From Methylophaga sp. (GTDB taxonomy: Bacteria > Pseudomonadota > Gammaproteobacteria > Nitrosococcales > Methylophagaceae), in contig JALSLH010000083.1 of the NCBI GenBank assembly GCA_026988435.1, positions 1 through 64,000 of the forward strand: a stretch of 64,000 nt of DNA, in the 5' to 3' direction. Shown here in pieces: positions 26,969-35,135 of the stretch (within the stretch, counting starts at the first letter, position 1; every line of letters starts with the position of its first letter). A program made the translations under genes and the position numbers. The notes under the pieces are model-generated. The model was not told the origin of the DNA. It ran no database searches and was given only the letters and a program-made list of their open reading frames with translations.

Positions 26969-27001
26969 CGTCATCCCGGTAGGCTTGTAGCCGGGATCTG
27001 T
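26969..27001. repeat. Dispersed CCGG-palindrome repeat copy
   Basis: CGTCATCCCGGTAGGCTTGTAGCCGGGATCT lies between the two toxin-antitoxin modules. It is the GGGATC version of the core seen after metZ and elsewhere. Confidence 0.75.
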
Positions 27002-27032
27002 TCTCTGATATATAAAAAATAGACCGACATTA

Positions 27033-27056
27033 ATTAGACCTGTATACTGGTCTAAT
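27033..27056. promoter_or_regulatory. Candidate operator of the phd/vapC-type module
   Basis: ATTAGACC (27033-27040) is an exact inverted repeat of GGTCTAAT (27049-27056), with 8 bases between. It is 18 bases ahead of the antitoxin start and surrounds TATACT, a possible -10. This fits autoregulation by the antitoxin or its complex. A partial further half-site, AATAGACC, lies just upstream. Confidence 0.6.
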
Positions 27057-27073
27057 ATTGTGGGGGAGTTATT

Positions 27074-27313
27074 ATGTTAGAAGAAATTGGCTCGTATGAT
27101 GCTAAAACAAAATTGCCAGAGTTACTTCGTAAAGTGCAGCAAGGACAATCATTTACCATCACTAATCATGGTAAACCGGTTGCCGATATTATTCCTAGTC
27201 GATCAATAAATCATCAACGCACGCTTAAAACGATTGGTGAGATTTTGGAAATTGAAGGCAAAATTGTTTCTGATGATCTACTCAAACAATCTATAGACGA
27301 AGGTAGAAGGTGA
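27074..27313 (+). CDS. Phd/YefM-type antitoxin
   Basis: This protein has 79 residues. The N-terminal half, EIGSYDAKTKLPELLRKVQQ and SFTITNHGKPVADIIP, is the DNA-binding Phd/YefM fold, where the antitoxin also represses its operon. The C-terminal part should wrap the toxin. It overlaps the PIN toxin gene by 4 bases (GTGA). The pairing of Phd-type antitoxins with VapC toxins is common. GGGGGAG precedes the ATG. Confidence 0.9.
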   Translation: MLEEIGSYDAKTKLPELLRKVQQGQSFTITNHGKPVADIIPSRSINHQRTLKTIGEILEIEGKIVSDDLLKQSIDEGRR

Positions 27314-27735
27314 TCCATTTTGTTTTAGATAATTCAGTAGCCATGCGCTGGTTTATGCCGAGTGGCAAAGAGCAGGATCAGGCATATGCTAGAAAGGTGC
27401 TTACTTCCTTTTCAAATGTGTCGGCATTGGTGCCTAACTCATGGCACTTGGAAGCAGTCAGTGCCTTTTTAGCAAGTGAAAAAAGAGGGGAGAACACACA
27501 GGGCCAGATTGAAAATTACTTGTTAAAGCTCGACCTACTACCGATTTTTGTTGACCCCTTAACCGTACATAATGCTTTCAACAGAACACTTACATTGGCA
27601 AGAGCCTATAATTTAAGTAGCTATGATGCATCTTATTTGGAATTAGCAATAAGAGAATCATTATCTATAGCAACACTAGATAAAAAATTACAAAAAGCAG
27701 CTATTGATTCAAATGTATTGCTATATCTAGAATAA
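27310..27735 (+). CDS. vapC: VapC-type PIN-domain ribonuclease toxin
   Basis: This protein has 141 residues with a GTG start inside the antitoxin stop. The four acidic residues expected of a PIN nuclease are present: Asp7 (VLDNSVAMRWF), Glu48 (WHLEAV), Asp106 (SSYDASYLELA) and Asp124 (ATLDKKL). The family usually cleaves tRNA or rRNA when the antitoxin is degraded; the target here is unknown. The full set of residues suggests an active toxin. Confidence 0.9.
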   Translation: MIHFVLDNSVAMRWFMPSGKEQDQAYARKVLTSFSNVSALVPNSWHLEAVSAFLASEKRGENTQGQIENYLLKLDLLPIFVDPLTVHNAFNRTLTLARAYNLSSYDASYLELAIRESLSIATLDKKLQKAAIDSNVLLYLE

Positions 27736-27786
27736 TGGCTTTCTAACATAGAAATATAGCTGTGCAGGTTTGTTGTTAATGGAACA

Positions 27787-27859
27787 TGTGGGAGTGGCTT
27801 CAGCCGCGAACAGGCCGATAATCATCATAATTCCATTCGCGGCTTAAGCCGCTCCCACA
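27787..27859. repeat. REP-like hairpin element (GTGGGAGCGGCTT...AAGCCGCTCCCAC)
   Basis: The two arms, about 23 bases each, face each other across 26 bases, with three or so mismatches. The core GCGGCTTNAGCCGC is itself palindromic. A second copy lies at 31385-31455. It resembles REP sequences of pseudomonads. The 382-bp gap (27736-28117) holds this element, another CCGG repeat and the pilA promoter, and no gene. Confidence 0.8.
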
Positions 27860-27870
27860 TCGTTCTTTTT

Positions 27871-27923
27871 CGTCATCCCGGTAGCTTACCCAGTCGAGCT
27901 GAGCACAAGCTTAGCCGGGATCT
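27871..27923. repeat. Dispersed CCGG-palindrome repeat copy with insert
   Basis: CGTCATCCCGGTAGCTTA and then AAGCTTAGCCGGGATCT form the arms. They are separated by about 15 extra bases (CCCAGTCGAGCTGAGC), so the loop is longer than in the other copies. Confidence 0.7.
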
Positions 27924-28043
27924 AAAGCCTGACAAGCAAACAGATGCAATAAAACTGACCATTCGCGTCACATTTTGACTATAAGCACTGCCATGATTTT
28001 CCCTGATTCAGACGACAGGCTAATAAAATCAATAGCTTACAAC

Positions 28044-28060
28044 TTGGCATGACATCTGCA
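28044..28060 (+). promoter_or_regulatory. Sigma-54 promoter of pilA
   Basis: TTGGCATGACATCTGCA keeps the -24 GG and -12 GC exactly 10 bases apart and matches TGGCACG-N4-TTGCA at all but two positions. Transcription would start near 28072, giving a leader of about 46 bases before the pilA ATG. Sigma-54 with PilR/PilS activation is the known control of pilA in many gammaproteobacteria; pilSR are not in the window. Confidence 0.8.
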
Positions 28061-28117
28061 TCTACTTCTTCGAGGCAACAAGATTGCTGAACTTTTCTAA
28101 ACTAAAGGAACATTAAA

Positions 28118-28567
28118 ATGAAAAAAGTCCAACAAGGTTTTACATTAATCGAGCTAATGATCGTAATCGCGATCATTGGTATTTTAGCAGCCATTGCATT
28201 GCCTGCTTATCAACAATACATTGCAAAAGCTAAGTTCTCTGAAGTTATTTTGGCAACATCTGCTGTCAAATCAGCGATTGAAGTATGTGGCCAAGCTGAA
28301 AGTGACTTAACAAAATGTACGAATACCACTGATGGTACAGTTGCGGCTGCTATTTCCGGTGCCGCTCATGCGCCGGCGGTAAATACTGTTGCAATATCGG
28401 GCACCCCCACTGCCGCTACCACTCAAATAACAGCGACTCCTTTAGCAGTTAATGGTATCCTTGTCACTGAAACGTATATTTTAGATGGAACCCAGGGTAT
28501 AGATGGTGATATTCAATGGGTTATTAATTCAGGTGCAGGTTGCTTGACTAGAGGCTACTGTAAATAA
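28118..28567 (+). CDS. pilA: Type IV pilin PilA
   Basis: This is the major-pilin type protein, 149 residues. The class III leader MKKVQQG is cut by PilD before Phe8, and Glu12 is the conserved mature position 5 ([20 protein letters not shown]). Two cysteine pairs are visible, [12 protein letters not shown] in the alpha-beta loop and GCLTRGYC at the end, the latter fitting the C-terminal disulfide loop. The middle is rich in Ala and Thr. It has a sigma-54 promoter and its own terminator. The next genes, a PglL-like ligase and a TfpX-like accessory protein, probably act on this pilin. Confidence 0.95.
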   Translation: MKKVQQGFTLIELMIVIAIIGILAAIALPAYQQYIAKAKFSEVILATSAVKSAIEVCGQAESDLTKCTNTTDGTVAAAISGAAHAPAVNTVAISGTPTAATTQITATPLAVNGILVTETYILDGTQGIDGDIQWVINSGAGCLTRGYCK

Positions 28568-28590
28568 TTAAGTTTCCGGTTCATTTAATA

Positions 28591-28623
28591 AAAAAGCCTC
28601 GACAATTGTCGAGGCTTTTTTTT
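28591..28623 (+). terminator. Rho-independent terminator of pilA
   Basis: The perfect palindrome GCCTCGACAATTGTCGAGGC is flanked by AAAAA and followed by eight T. This is a strong terminator that should limit expression of the ligase gene relative to pilA. Confidence 0.95.
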
Positions 28624-28649
28624 GCTTATTATTAATATTCATACAAACA

Positions 28650-30347
28650 ATGCTTATAACTAAAAACAACTTAATTATCAGCCAGTTTTTATTAGTATTG
28701 TTACTACTGGTTGCACCATTTTATCTACATCCAAATATTGGTGGGCTTGGTTTTGGCATACCGATAAATAGTGCTGAGTGGCTGGTTGCATTAATATTTA
28801 TATGCTTTGTTCTTTTTATCACTATCCGTGGAAAAACAATTGCTTATAATTTGGGATGGATCTATTGTTTAGCATTTCCTATGGTGCTTATTTTTGTTGG
28901 TATTATGTCAGAGGTGCCACAACCCATCGTATGGTTGTTTCGCCAGCTTTATCTTTTGGGTGGGTATCTATTTTTATTTAGTTTATTTCAGCTCAAACTA
29001 ACCACTCGTCATATTGAACAATTACTTTATATAGTAGTAGTTGCGACCTTCATTCATAGTTTAGTAGGAATTTGCCAGCTTTGGAATGTCAGCTTCCTTG
29101 GTATATGGCTACCTCGAACACCAAATTCTTTTCCTAACGGTGTATTTCAACAAGTCAATCTACAAGCAACCTATTTAACGACAGGATTGCTGATTATTTT
29201 ATTTTTAATAAGTCGCCCCAGCTTTAAACATGCCCGTTTTGTAACAAAATTTCTATTTATTACGACTTTTTTTATAGCTATCTATGTGCTTGTGTCTTCA
29301 GGCTCACGAATAGGTGTTTTGTCTTTTGTTGTAGGCGGAACACTGATGTTGTTAAGCCGTAGAAGGCAGTTATTACGCCAGAAATCTATTTTATTAATAT
29401 TATGTATTACAACAACTCTAGCTATAATAGCAGGGCAAGCAGGTTTAAATCGAGCTGTAGATAAGACTAAGCAACTTACAGCCGGTGAATTTTCCACAGC
29501 ACGACAAGTTATTTATAGTATTAGTTTGGATTTAATTAGGCAGAAACCTATTTTTGGTTACGGCATAGGTAGCTTTCCACGTGTTTGGACAGATAAAGTT
29601 GCTTTATTTTCTGCACAACATTCTGATGTTAATCTCCCACAGGGCGCAGCGTTATCACACCCGCACAACGAGGTTTTATTTTGGATGATAGAAGGAGGCA
29701 CAATATCTGTCGTGGGGTTGCTGATTATATTTTATGTTATTACCGTTGCACTTTTCCGATGTGGATTTGAAAGAGGAGGCGCTTATGCGGCCTTACTTTT
29801 ACCCATAAGCTTACACACCCAGGTCGAGCTACCTTTTTATATTTCATCTGTACACTGGTTTTTGTGGTTATTTCTTATATTTATGGTGTTTAGACATCAA
29901 TTAAAAGTTGTATCATTGAATATCAGTCTTATGATACGAGGGTTTATCCAAAGTTCTATTGTACTTATTGGATTTTCTGGAGTTGCAATGTTAGTGCATA
30001 TCGAAAAATCTCAAAATGAAATTTTTAAATACACCTCAGGTGTAGGAGGAAATCTTCAGGTTGCCTTACATGACCTTTATTTTAATAGTTTTGCTGAAAA
30101 AATAATGATGCAAACATTACTATATTCAAGTATTGAAAAACAAAATAAAACCCCCATACATGACTTTGTCATGTGGGCAGAAGGCAGGCTTGCTGTAAAT
30201 GCCGAGCCAGGCATGTTTATTATGTTGAATGATGCTTATGGTTTTATCGGTGACACACGAAACCAGTGTCGTATTGCTAAACAGGGTTTGCAAGTGTATC
30301 CAGATAATGCACGATTACAAAAAACATTGGATAATTGTAACAAATGA
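28650..30347 (+). CDS. PglL/TfpO-like O-oligosaccharyltransferase (Wzy/WaaL superfamily)
   Basis: This polytopic inner-membrane protein has 565 residues and about a dozen hydrophobic helices. A large periplasmic loop carries SGSRIGVLSF and ALSHPHNEVLFWMIEGG, the histidine-containing motif of O-antigen ligase and PglL-type enzymes. QVELPFYISSVHWFLW near 395-410 is typical of the PglL_A/Wzy_C_2 subgroup. It should transfer a lipid-linked glycan to serine or threonine of a protein, and its position one gene after pilA points to the pilin. A C-terminal soluble part (about 460-565) resembles the TPR-like tail of this subgroup. Confidence 0.85.
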   Translation: MLITKNNLIISQFLLVLLLLVAPFYLHPNIGGLGFGIPINSAEWLVALIFICFVLFITIRGKTIAYNLGWIYCLAFPMVLIFVGIMSEVPQPIVWLFRQLYLLGGYLFLFSLFQLKLTTRHIEQLLYIVVVATFIHSLVGICQLWNVSFLGIWLPRTPNSFPNGVFQQVNLQATYLTTGLLIILFLISRPSFKHARFVTKFLFITTFFIAIYVLVSSGSRIGVLSFVVGGTLMLLSRRRQLLRQKSILLILCITTTLAIIAGQAGLNRAVDKTKQLTAGEFSTARQVIYSISLDLIRQKPIFGYGIGSFPRVWTDKVALFSAQHSDVNLPQGAALSHPHNEVLFWMIEGGTISVVGLLIIFYVITVALFRCGFERGGAYAALLLPISLHTQVELPFYISSVHWFLWLFLIFMVFRHQLKVVSLNISLMIRGFIQSSIVLIGFSGVAMLVHIEKSQNEIFKYTSGVGGNLQVALHDLYFNSFAEKIMMQTLLYSSIEKQNKTPIHDFVMWAEGRLAVNAEPGMFIMLNDAYGFIGDTRNQCRIAKQGLQVYPDNARLQKTLDNCNK

Positions 30348-30420
30348 TAAAAATACGTCATTCTCGATTGGGTAAAATTCTAGAGTGACGAAAGATATAT
30401 ACCTAAGTGAAATTAATTTA

Positions 30421-30484
30421 TAGCTTTTAGCCGGAATCTGAACATAAGTATGACTCCCGCTAAAAACAATGCGGGAGTGACGGG
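30421..30484. repeat. Dispersed CCGG/CCCGC palindrome repeat copies
   Basis: TTTTAGCCGGAATCTGAACATAAG is followed by GACTCCCGCTAAAAACAATG and then CGGGAGTGACGG, a second small palindrome. Just upstream (30358-30391) a related CGTCATTCTCGATT...GAGTGACG segment occurs. There is no gene in the 194 bases between the ligase and the accessory gene. Confidence 0.65.
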
Positions 30485-30541
30485 CGAATAAAACCTGCAG
30501 ATTCAATGGGAACTGGTATAAATATAAAGGAAAAGGAAATT

Positions 30542-31285
30542 ATGACTAGAACAAAAGCGGCATTAAGTCATCTTATATTAAGTATTATCATTTTCAGTGG
30601 TGTGATTGCGGCACTATTATTTCTTTGGTATCCACCGCCTTATTTCACAGCATCAGGTGGTTGGCAGGGTCTAAAAATTGCGGCAAGTGTTGATTTAGTA
30701 TTGGGCCCATTATTAACCTTTGTTGTATTTGACCTAAAAAAGAAATCACGACAAAAATTAATGGGCGATTTAATAGTTATTGCATTAATGCAGTTTACCG
30801 CTTTAGCGTGGGGTGTTTATACCATTTATAGTCAAAGACCTGTAGCCGTGGTGTTTTGGGAACATGAATTTATGACCGTGCCTGCTAAAGCAATAGAAGA
30901 ACAAGGAATTGAGCTTGATGAGTTAGATCGCTTTGGAAATAAAAGGCCGCCATTAATTTATGCCGAAAAACCAAAAGAGCTTGAGGCATTAAAAGCCATG
31001 GCGAAACGTATTAATGAAACATATGTGCCACCACATCATGACTTGTTACTGTATAAGCCTTTAGCTAAATTTTTTGATGAGATTATACCGTTTCAACTGA
31101 ATATTGATGACATTCTAAAACATAACTCTGAAGTAAAAACAGAATTAGATAGTATTTTGGCTGAGAAGAATAAACAACAGCAGGACTATTATTATTTCCC
31201 ATTAAGGTCTAAATATCACAATATTATTTTACTGTTTAGCCATGATGGGCAATTAGAAAATTATATTGTGGTGAAGTTAGATTAG
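30542..31285 (+). CDS. TfpX/TfpZ-like type IV pilin accessory protein
   Basis: This protein has 247 residues from the ATG at 30542, chosen for its AAAGGAAAAGGAAATT leader; a start 12 codons earlier lacks this. Two or three N-terminal membrane helices (about 8-30, 48-66, 78-100) precede a soluble domain. SGGWQGLKIAASVDLVLGPLL-type and YSQRPVAVVFWEHEFMTV are characteristic of the pilin accessory family found beside specific pilin alleles in Pseudomonas, where it helps surface assembly of its own pilin. Context next to pilA and a ligase supports this. Confidence 0.85.
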   Translation: MTRTKAALSHLILSIIIFSGVIAALLFLWYPPPYFTASGGWQGLKIAASVDLVLGPLLTFVVFDLKKKSRQKLMGDLIVIALMQFTALAWGVYTIYSQRPVAVVFWEHEFMTVPAKAIEEQGIELDELDRFGNKRPPLIYAEKPKELEALKAMAKRINETYVPPHHDLLLYKPLAKFFDEIIPFQLNIDDILKHNSEVKTELDSILAEKNKQQQDYYYFPLRSKYHNIILLFSHDGQLENYIVVKLD

Positions 31286-31384
31286 ATTGCAGTCATTATG
31301 CTTATACCCATGTTACTTCCACCTGCATGTTTTACATTGGTTTTTCTAGTGATTTTTAGCACAGTAAGTTCATAAGTTTAGTGT

Positions 31385-31455
31385 GTGGGAACGGCTTTAG
31401 CCGTGAACGGAATTTCACCGATTTCCAGTCAGTTCGCGGCTAAAGCCGCTCCCAC
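31385..31455. repeat. REP-like hairpin element, second copy
   Basis: GTGGGAACGGCTTTAGCCG and CGCGGCTAAAGCCGCTCCCAC form the arms around a loop that differs from the copy at 27787. The 570-bp gap 31286-31855 consists of this and the repeats listed next; I see no gene. Confidence 0.8.
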
Positions 31456-31460
31456 CATTT

Positions 31461-31815
31461 TCCGTCATTCCCGCAGTTTTAAGCGGGAATCTTTGAGAAC
31501 TTCAATAAGCTGCTTATGCTCGGCTTGACTCGACTTGGAAACTTGCACGTTCAATGATTACGGGCATATCTAGCCATCAGGATGTTTATAGATGATTCAC
31601 TGTCTTAGATTCCGGCTACAAGCTACCGGAATGACATATTAAACGAAGCCTGACGGAGTGAGATATTAAGTGAAGCCTGTCGGAATGGCGTAAGAAGTAA
31701 AGCCTATGGAAATGGCGCAAGTGAAGCGTGACGAAACAAAGTAGCCGAAGGGTCAATGACAAAGACGGTTAAAATGAAACTTGTTTGTATTGAGATTCCG
31801 GCTTAAAACATGCCG
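31461..31815. repeat. Cluster of dispersed palindromes and degenerate tandem repeats before metG's 3' end
   Basis: It contains CCGTCATTCCCGCAGTTTTAAGCGGGAATCT (31460-31492), GATTCCGGCTACAAGCTACC with GGAATGAC (31609-31636), and a GATTCCGGCTTAAAACATGCC copy (about 31794-31815). Between them, 31630-31733 is four degenerate units of 24-27 bases with the shared core GAAGCCTGACGG. The region looks like repeat decay rather than coding sequence. Confidence 0.65.
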
Positions 31816-31855
31816 AAACGCAGTAACTGCAGGATCAATGACAGTCTAATATCGG

Positions 31856-33874
31856 TCATTTAACCCGCATACCCGGCTGAGCACCTTCATCAGGGTTTAG
31901 AATAAATAAATCTTTACCACCTGGTCCAGCAGCCAAAACCATGCCTTCTGATAGACCAAAACGCATTTTTCGTGGTGCTAGGTTGGCAACCATTACGGTG
32001 AGTTTGCCTGTGAGATCTTCGGGAGCGTAGGCTGATTTTATGCCGGCAAAGACTTGTTTTTCACCGTTACCAATATCTAAGGTGAGCTTGAGTAATTTTT
32101 TTGCACCTTCGACGTGTTCGGCGTTGACTATTTTGGCGATTCTTAAATCAATTTTGGCAAAGTCATCAAAGCTTATTTCATCTGCAATAGGTTCTATATC
32201 ACTTTTTGTTTCTTCAACTGCTTGTCCGGTAACCATTGTTTCTTTTGATGCCTCTTGAATAGCTTCAATTTTATCTGACTCAATGCGTGTCATTAATGGT
32301 TTGAATTTGTTAATAGTGTGGTCGAGCAGGGGATTATTAATATCACGCCAATGCAGCGGTTCAATATTTAAGAAGGCCTCTGCTTGTTCTACAGTGTTAG
32401 GTAGAACAGGTTTTAAATAGGCAATTAATACACGAAATAAATTAATGCCCATGCTGTAAATATCATGAACTTGTTGTTCTTTGCCTTCTTCTTTAGCCAG
32501 TGTCCACGGTTTCATTTCATCAATATATTGATTGGCTTTATCGGCTAGCGCCATAATGTCACGCATGGCATGACCAAACTCGCGGTTTTCCATTTTATCG
32601 GCAATGCTGTCAGCTTGAGCGGTGAATTCTTCAAATAATGTCGCATCAGCTAATGATGAAGATAATTGGCCATCAAATTTTTTGTTGATATACCCGGCAC
32701 AGCGGCTGGCAATATTGACTACTTTACCCACTAAATCTGAATTAATACGGTTTTGAAAATCTTCTAAATTCAAATCAATATCATCAATGCCAGAACCTAA
32801 TTTGGCGGCGTAGTAATAACGTAAATATTCTGGGTTTAAATGGTCTAAATAGGTACGGGCTTTAATAAATGTACCGCGTGATTTAGACATTTTTTTGCCA
32901 TCAACGGTTAAAAAACCGTGTGCAAAAATCGAGGTGGGCAGTCTAAACCCTGCACCTTGTAGTGTGGCAGGCCAGAATAAGGCGTGGAAGTAGATAATAT
33001 CTTTGCCAATGAAGTGTACCATTTCGGTGGTGCTATCTGGCTTCATATAGTCATCAAAGTCAATGCCCGTGCGGTCACAATATTGTTTGAAGCTGGCCAA
33101 ATAGCCAATCGGCGCATCTAACCAAACATAAAAGTATTTATTGGGTGCATCAGGAATTTCGAAACCAAAGTAGGGCGCATCACGCGAAATATCCCAATCA
33201 CGCAAACCACCTTCAAACCACTCGTCTAATTTATGGCTGACTTCTTTTTGCAAATGGCCTGCACGTGTCCATTTTTTCAAATCATCTTCAAAATCACCTA
33301 GTTTAAAGAAATGATGTTCTGAATCTTTGGTGATGGGGGTAGCCCCAGAAACAGCTGAAACAGGGTTGATTAAATCAGTTGGATCATAAGTTGCACCACA
33401 GGCTTCACAGTTATCGCCATATTGATCATCCACACCACATTTAGGGCAGGTACCTTTAATAAAACGATCGGGCAGAAACATTTCTTTTTCAGGATCATAA
33501 GCCTGACTGATTGTGCGAGTTGTAATATGACCAGCCGCTTTATTCGAAAGATAAATTTGGTTTGCTAAGGCTCTATTTTCATCACTATGTGTTGTGTGAA
33601 AGTTATCAAATTTGATATTAAAATCAGCAAAATCAGCTTGGTGTTCTTGTTGGGTATTAGCAATCAATGTTTCTGGTGTGATGCCTTCGCTTTGGGCGCG
33701 TAACATGATCGGCGTGCCGTGAGCATCATCTGCGCAGACATAATGACACTCATGCCCGCGCATTTTCTGAAAACGCACCCAAATATCCGTTTGAATATAT
33801 TCGACAAGGTGGCCAAGATGAATAGAACCATTGGCATAAGGAAGCGCGCTGGTAACAAGAATTTTTCGTTGCAT
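31856..33874 (-). CDS. metG: MetG, methionyl-tRNA synthetase
   Basis: This is a class I aminoacyl-tRNA synthetase of 672 residues. The HIGH-type motif is HLGH (19-22), and the KMSKS loop appears as KKMSKSRGT near 330. A zinc-binding insert has [18 protein letters not shown] (about 143-160). The C-terminal tRNA-binding domain (about 570-672, [18 protein letters not shown] to the end) supports dimer formation and is full length. It is transcribed alone, leftward. Confidence 0.98.
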   Translation of the reverse strand: MQRKILVTSALPYANGSIHLGHLVEYIQTDIWVRFQKMRGHECHYVCADDAHGTPIMLRAQSEGITPETLIANTQQEHQADFADFNIKFDNFHTTHSDENRALANQIYLSNKAAGHITTRTISQAYDPEKEMFLPDRFIKGTCPKCGVDDQYGDNCEACGATYDPTDLINPVSAVSGATPITKDSEHHFFKLGDFEDDLKKWTRAGHLQKEVSHKLDEWFEGGLRDWDISRDAPYFGFEIPDAPNKYFYVWLDAPIGYLASFKQYCDRTGIDFDDYMKPDSTTEMVHFIGKDIIYFHALFWPATLQGAGFRLPTSIFAHGFLTVDGKKMSKSRGTFIKARTYLDHLNPEYLRYYYAAKLGSGIDDIDLNLEDFQNRINSDLVGKVVNIASRCAGYINKKFDGQLSSSLADATLFEEFTAQADSIADKMENREFGHAMRDIMALADKANQYIDEMKPWTLAKEEGKEQQVHDIYSMGINLFRVLIAYLKPVLPNTVEQAEAFLNIEPLHWRDINNPLLDHTINKFKPLMTRIESDKIEAIQEASKETMVTGQAVEETKSDIEPIADEISFDDFAKIDLRIAKIVNAEHVEGAKKLLKLTLDIGNGEKQVFAGIKSAYAPEDLTGKLTVMVANLAPRKMRFGLSEGMVLAAGPGGKDLFILNPDEGAQPGMRVK

Positions 33875-34044
33875 AAGGATGTTCTGATTTGAGTTTATTA
33901 TTAGCTAATTGCAAATTGTACAGATTTTTATTAAAGCAAGCTGAAAATAATAGTGCAGAGTAACCCACAGTTACCGATAACATATGTTGTAATGACCTTG
34001 GGTTTAGTCTAAATTGGTATCGATATCTGTAGGGGAATCATAAA

Positions 34045-34548
34045 ATGGAACTGAAGTTACACGATATCCGTATCAGTGCTGTAAAAAAGGCCCTGAAGAA
34101 AGCGAAACAATATAGATCATTACTTGAGCCTGAGATTGCCGAAAGTATTTGTCTTGATGTGCTTAATGTTGATCCAGAGAACCAAGGGGTAATGATTGTT
34201 TACATTCTTGCCTTGCTAGACCAGATTTCTCGCACTGAAAATCAAACACAGATTAAGACGATTGAACATACTATTGAAAAACTTAGTAGCCAGTATCAAC
34301 GTTATTACTACACAGGCTTGTTGAGTGAGCGTAGGGCACGTCATTTATTGACTCAAGCGATGTCACATTCTTTTGCATACGACTACTTTATTGAAGCCTT
34401 AGAGTCTTATCAGCAAGCAGTTGAACGCTGCCCCGAGAAAAATGATGAAGCGCTTTTACGCTGGAATAGTTGCATAAGAACGATTGAAAAAGAAAAACTA
34501 AAACCACGGCGAGATAGTGAAGATCTTATGGTGGATATGGAAAGCTAA
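34045..34548 (+). CDS. Unknown helical protein coupled to the succinate dehydrogenase genes
   Basis: This protein has 167 residues with no signal or membrane helix. The whole sequence looks alpha-helical and TPR-like, with AESICLDVLNVDPENQGVMIVYILALLD and AFDYFIEALESYQQAVERCPE-type segments. Its stop shares a base with the start of sdhC (TAATG at 34546-34550), so it is translated with the complex II genes. I do not recognise it; it is not SdhE, which is shorter and carries a flavinylation motif. A role in assembly or regulation of the complex is only an inference from the position. Confidence 0.75.
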   Translation: MELKLHDIRISAVKKALKKAKQYRSLLEPEIAESICLDVLNVDPENQGVMIVYILALLDQISRTENQTQIKTIEHTIEKLSSQYQRYYYTGLLSERRARHLLTQAMSHSFAYDYFIEALESYQQAVERCPEKNDEALLRWNSCIRTIEKEKLKPRRDSEDLMVDMES

Positions 34549-35135
34549 TGGTATTGCAATTACACAAAAGGTTAATGGCTGTGGCGGGTGTGGTAATGAC
34601 CGGCTATTTGATCTTCCATATGCTTTCAAATCTTAGTTTTTTTTCAGAAGCGGCATTTACAGGTTTCTACGACTTTTATAATGCTGGGCCAATACGTTGG
34701 TTTGTATTGATACTAATGATTGTTGCTATAGTTATTCATGTTAAAGCGGCGATTAAAATTCGTAAGGTGAATGCTCAAGCTCGCACCATTGATTATGCCA
34801 AACATGATAAATTCAAAATACCTGCACCTTTGGTCACAATTAGTATTCTTTTCCTGCTCAGTTTTATCGTAATACACATTACCCAATCATTATTATTCGA
34901 TACTAGCGTGCTTTATAGTGACGTTACGACTTTGTTTCAATCGCCATTGATGGTGTTGTTCTATTTGGCGGGTTTATTTGTATTAACCATGCACCTTAGT
35001 CATTCTTTAGCCAATGTACTGCAAACATTAGGCAAAACATCGGTTATTTATCACAGCCTTGTTTGGTTGGGTGTATTAGCGTTAACAGGTGGCTTTGCTT
35101 TGATTCCTCTTTATATTTATTTTGTGATGCCATGA
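34548..35135 (+). CDS. sdhC: Succinate dehydrogenase cytochrome b subunit (single-subunit anchor)
   Basis: This is the membrane anchor of complex II in its one-protein form, 195 residues with five hydrophobic helices. Helix-associated histidines ([37 protein letters not shown]) could bind two haems, as in Bacillus or Wolinella type enzymes. It replaces the separate SdhC and SdhD of typical gammaproteobacteria. The stop overlaps the sdhA start (ATGA). Confidence 0.88.
   Translation: MVLQLHKRLMAVAGVVMTGYLIFHMLSNLSFFSEAAFTGFYDFYNAGPIRWFVLILMIVAIVIHVKAAIKIRKVNAQARTIDYAKHDKFKIPAPLVTISILFLLSFIVIHITQSLLFDTSVLYSDVTTLFQSPLMVLFYLAGLFVLTMHLSHSLANVLQTLGKTSVIYHSLVWLGVLALTGGFALIPLYIYFVMP

Noticed and set aside
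27043-27048. TATACT as a full sigma-70 promoter of the phd/vapC module
   Set aside because: No -35 box at 16-18 bases could be found; only the operator palindrome is reported.
31286-31855. Search for a tRNA or small RNA gene in the 570-bp gap
   Set aside because: Only hairpin repeats were found; no cloverleaf with CCA end or conserved T-loop was seen.
35063-35131. N-terminal extension of sdhA
   Set aside because: These 23 codons are an out-of-phase reading of the sdhC end; the ATG at 35132 overlaps the sdhC stop and matches family N-termini.
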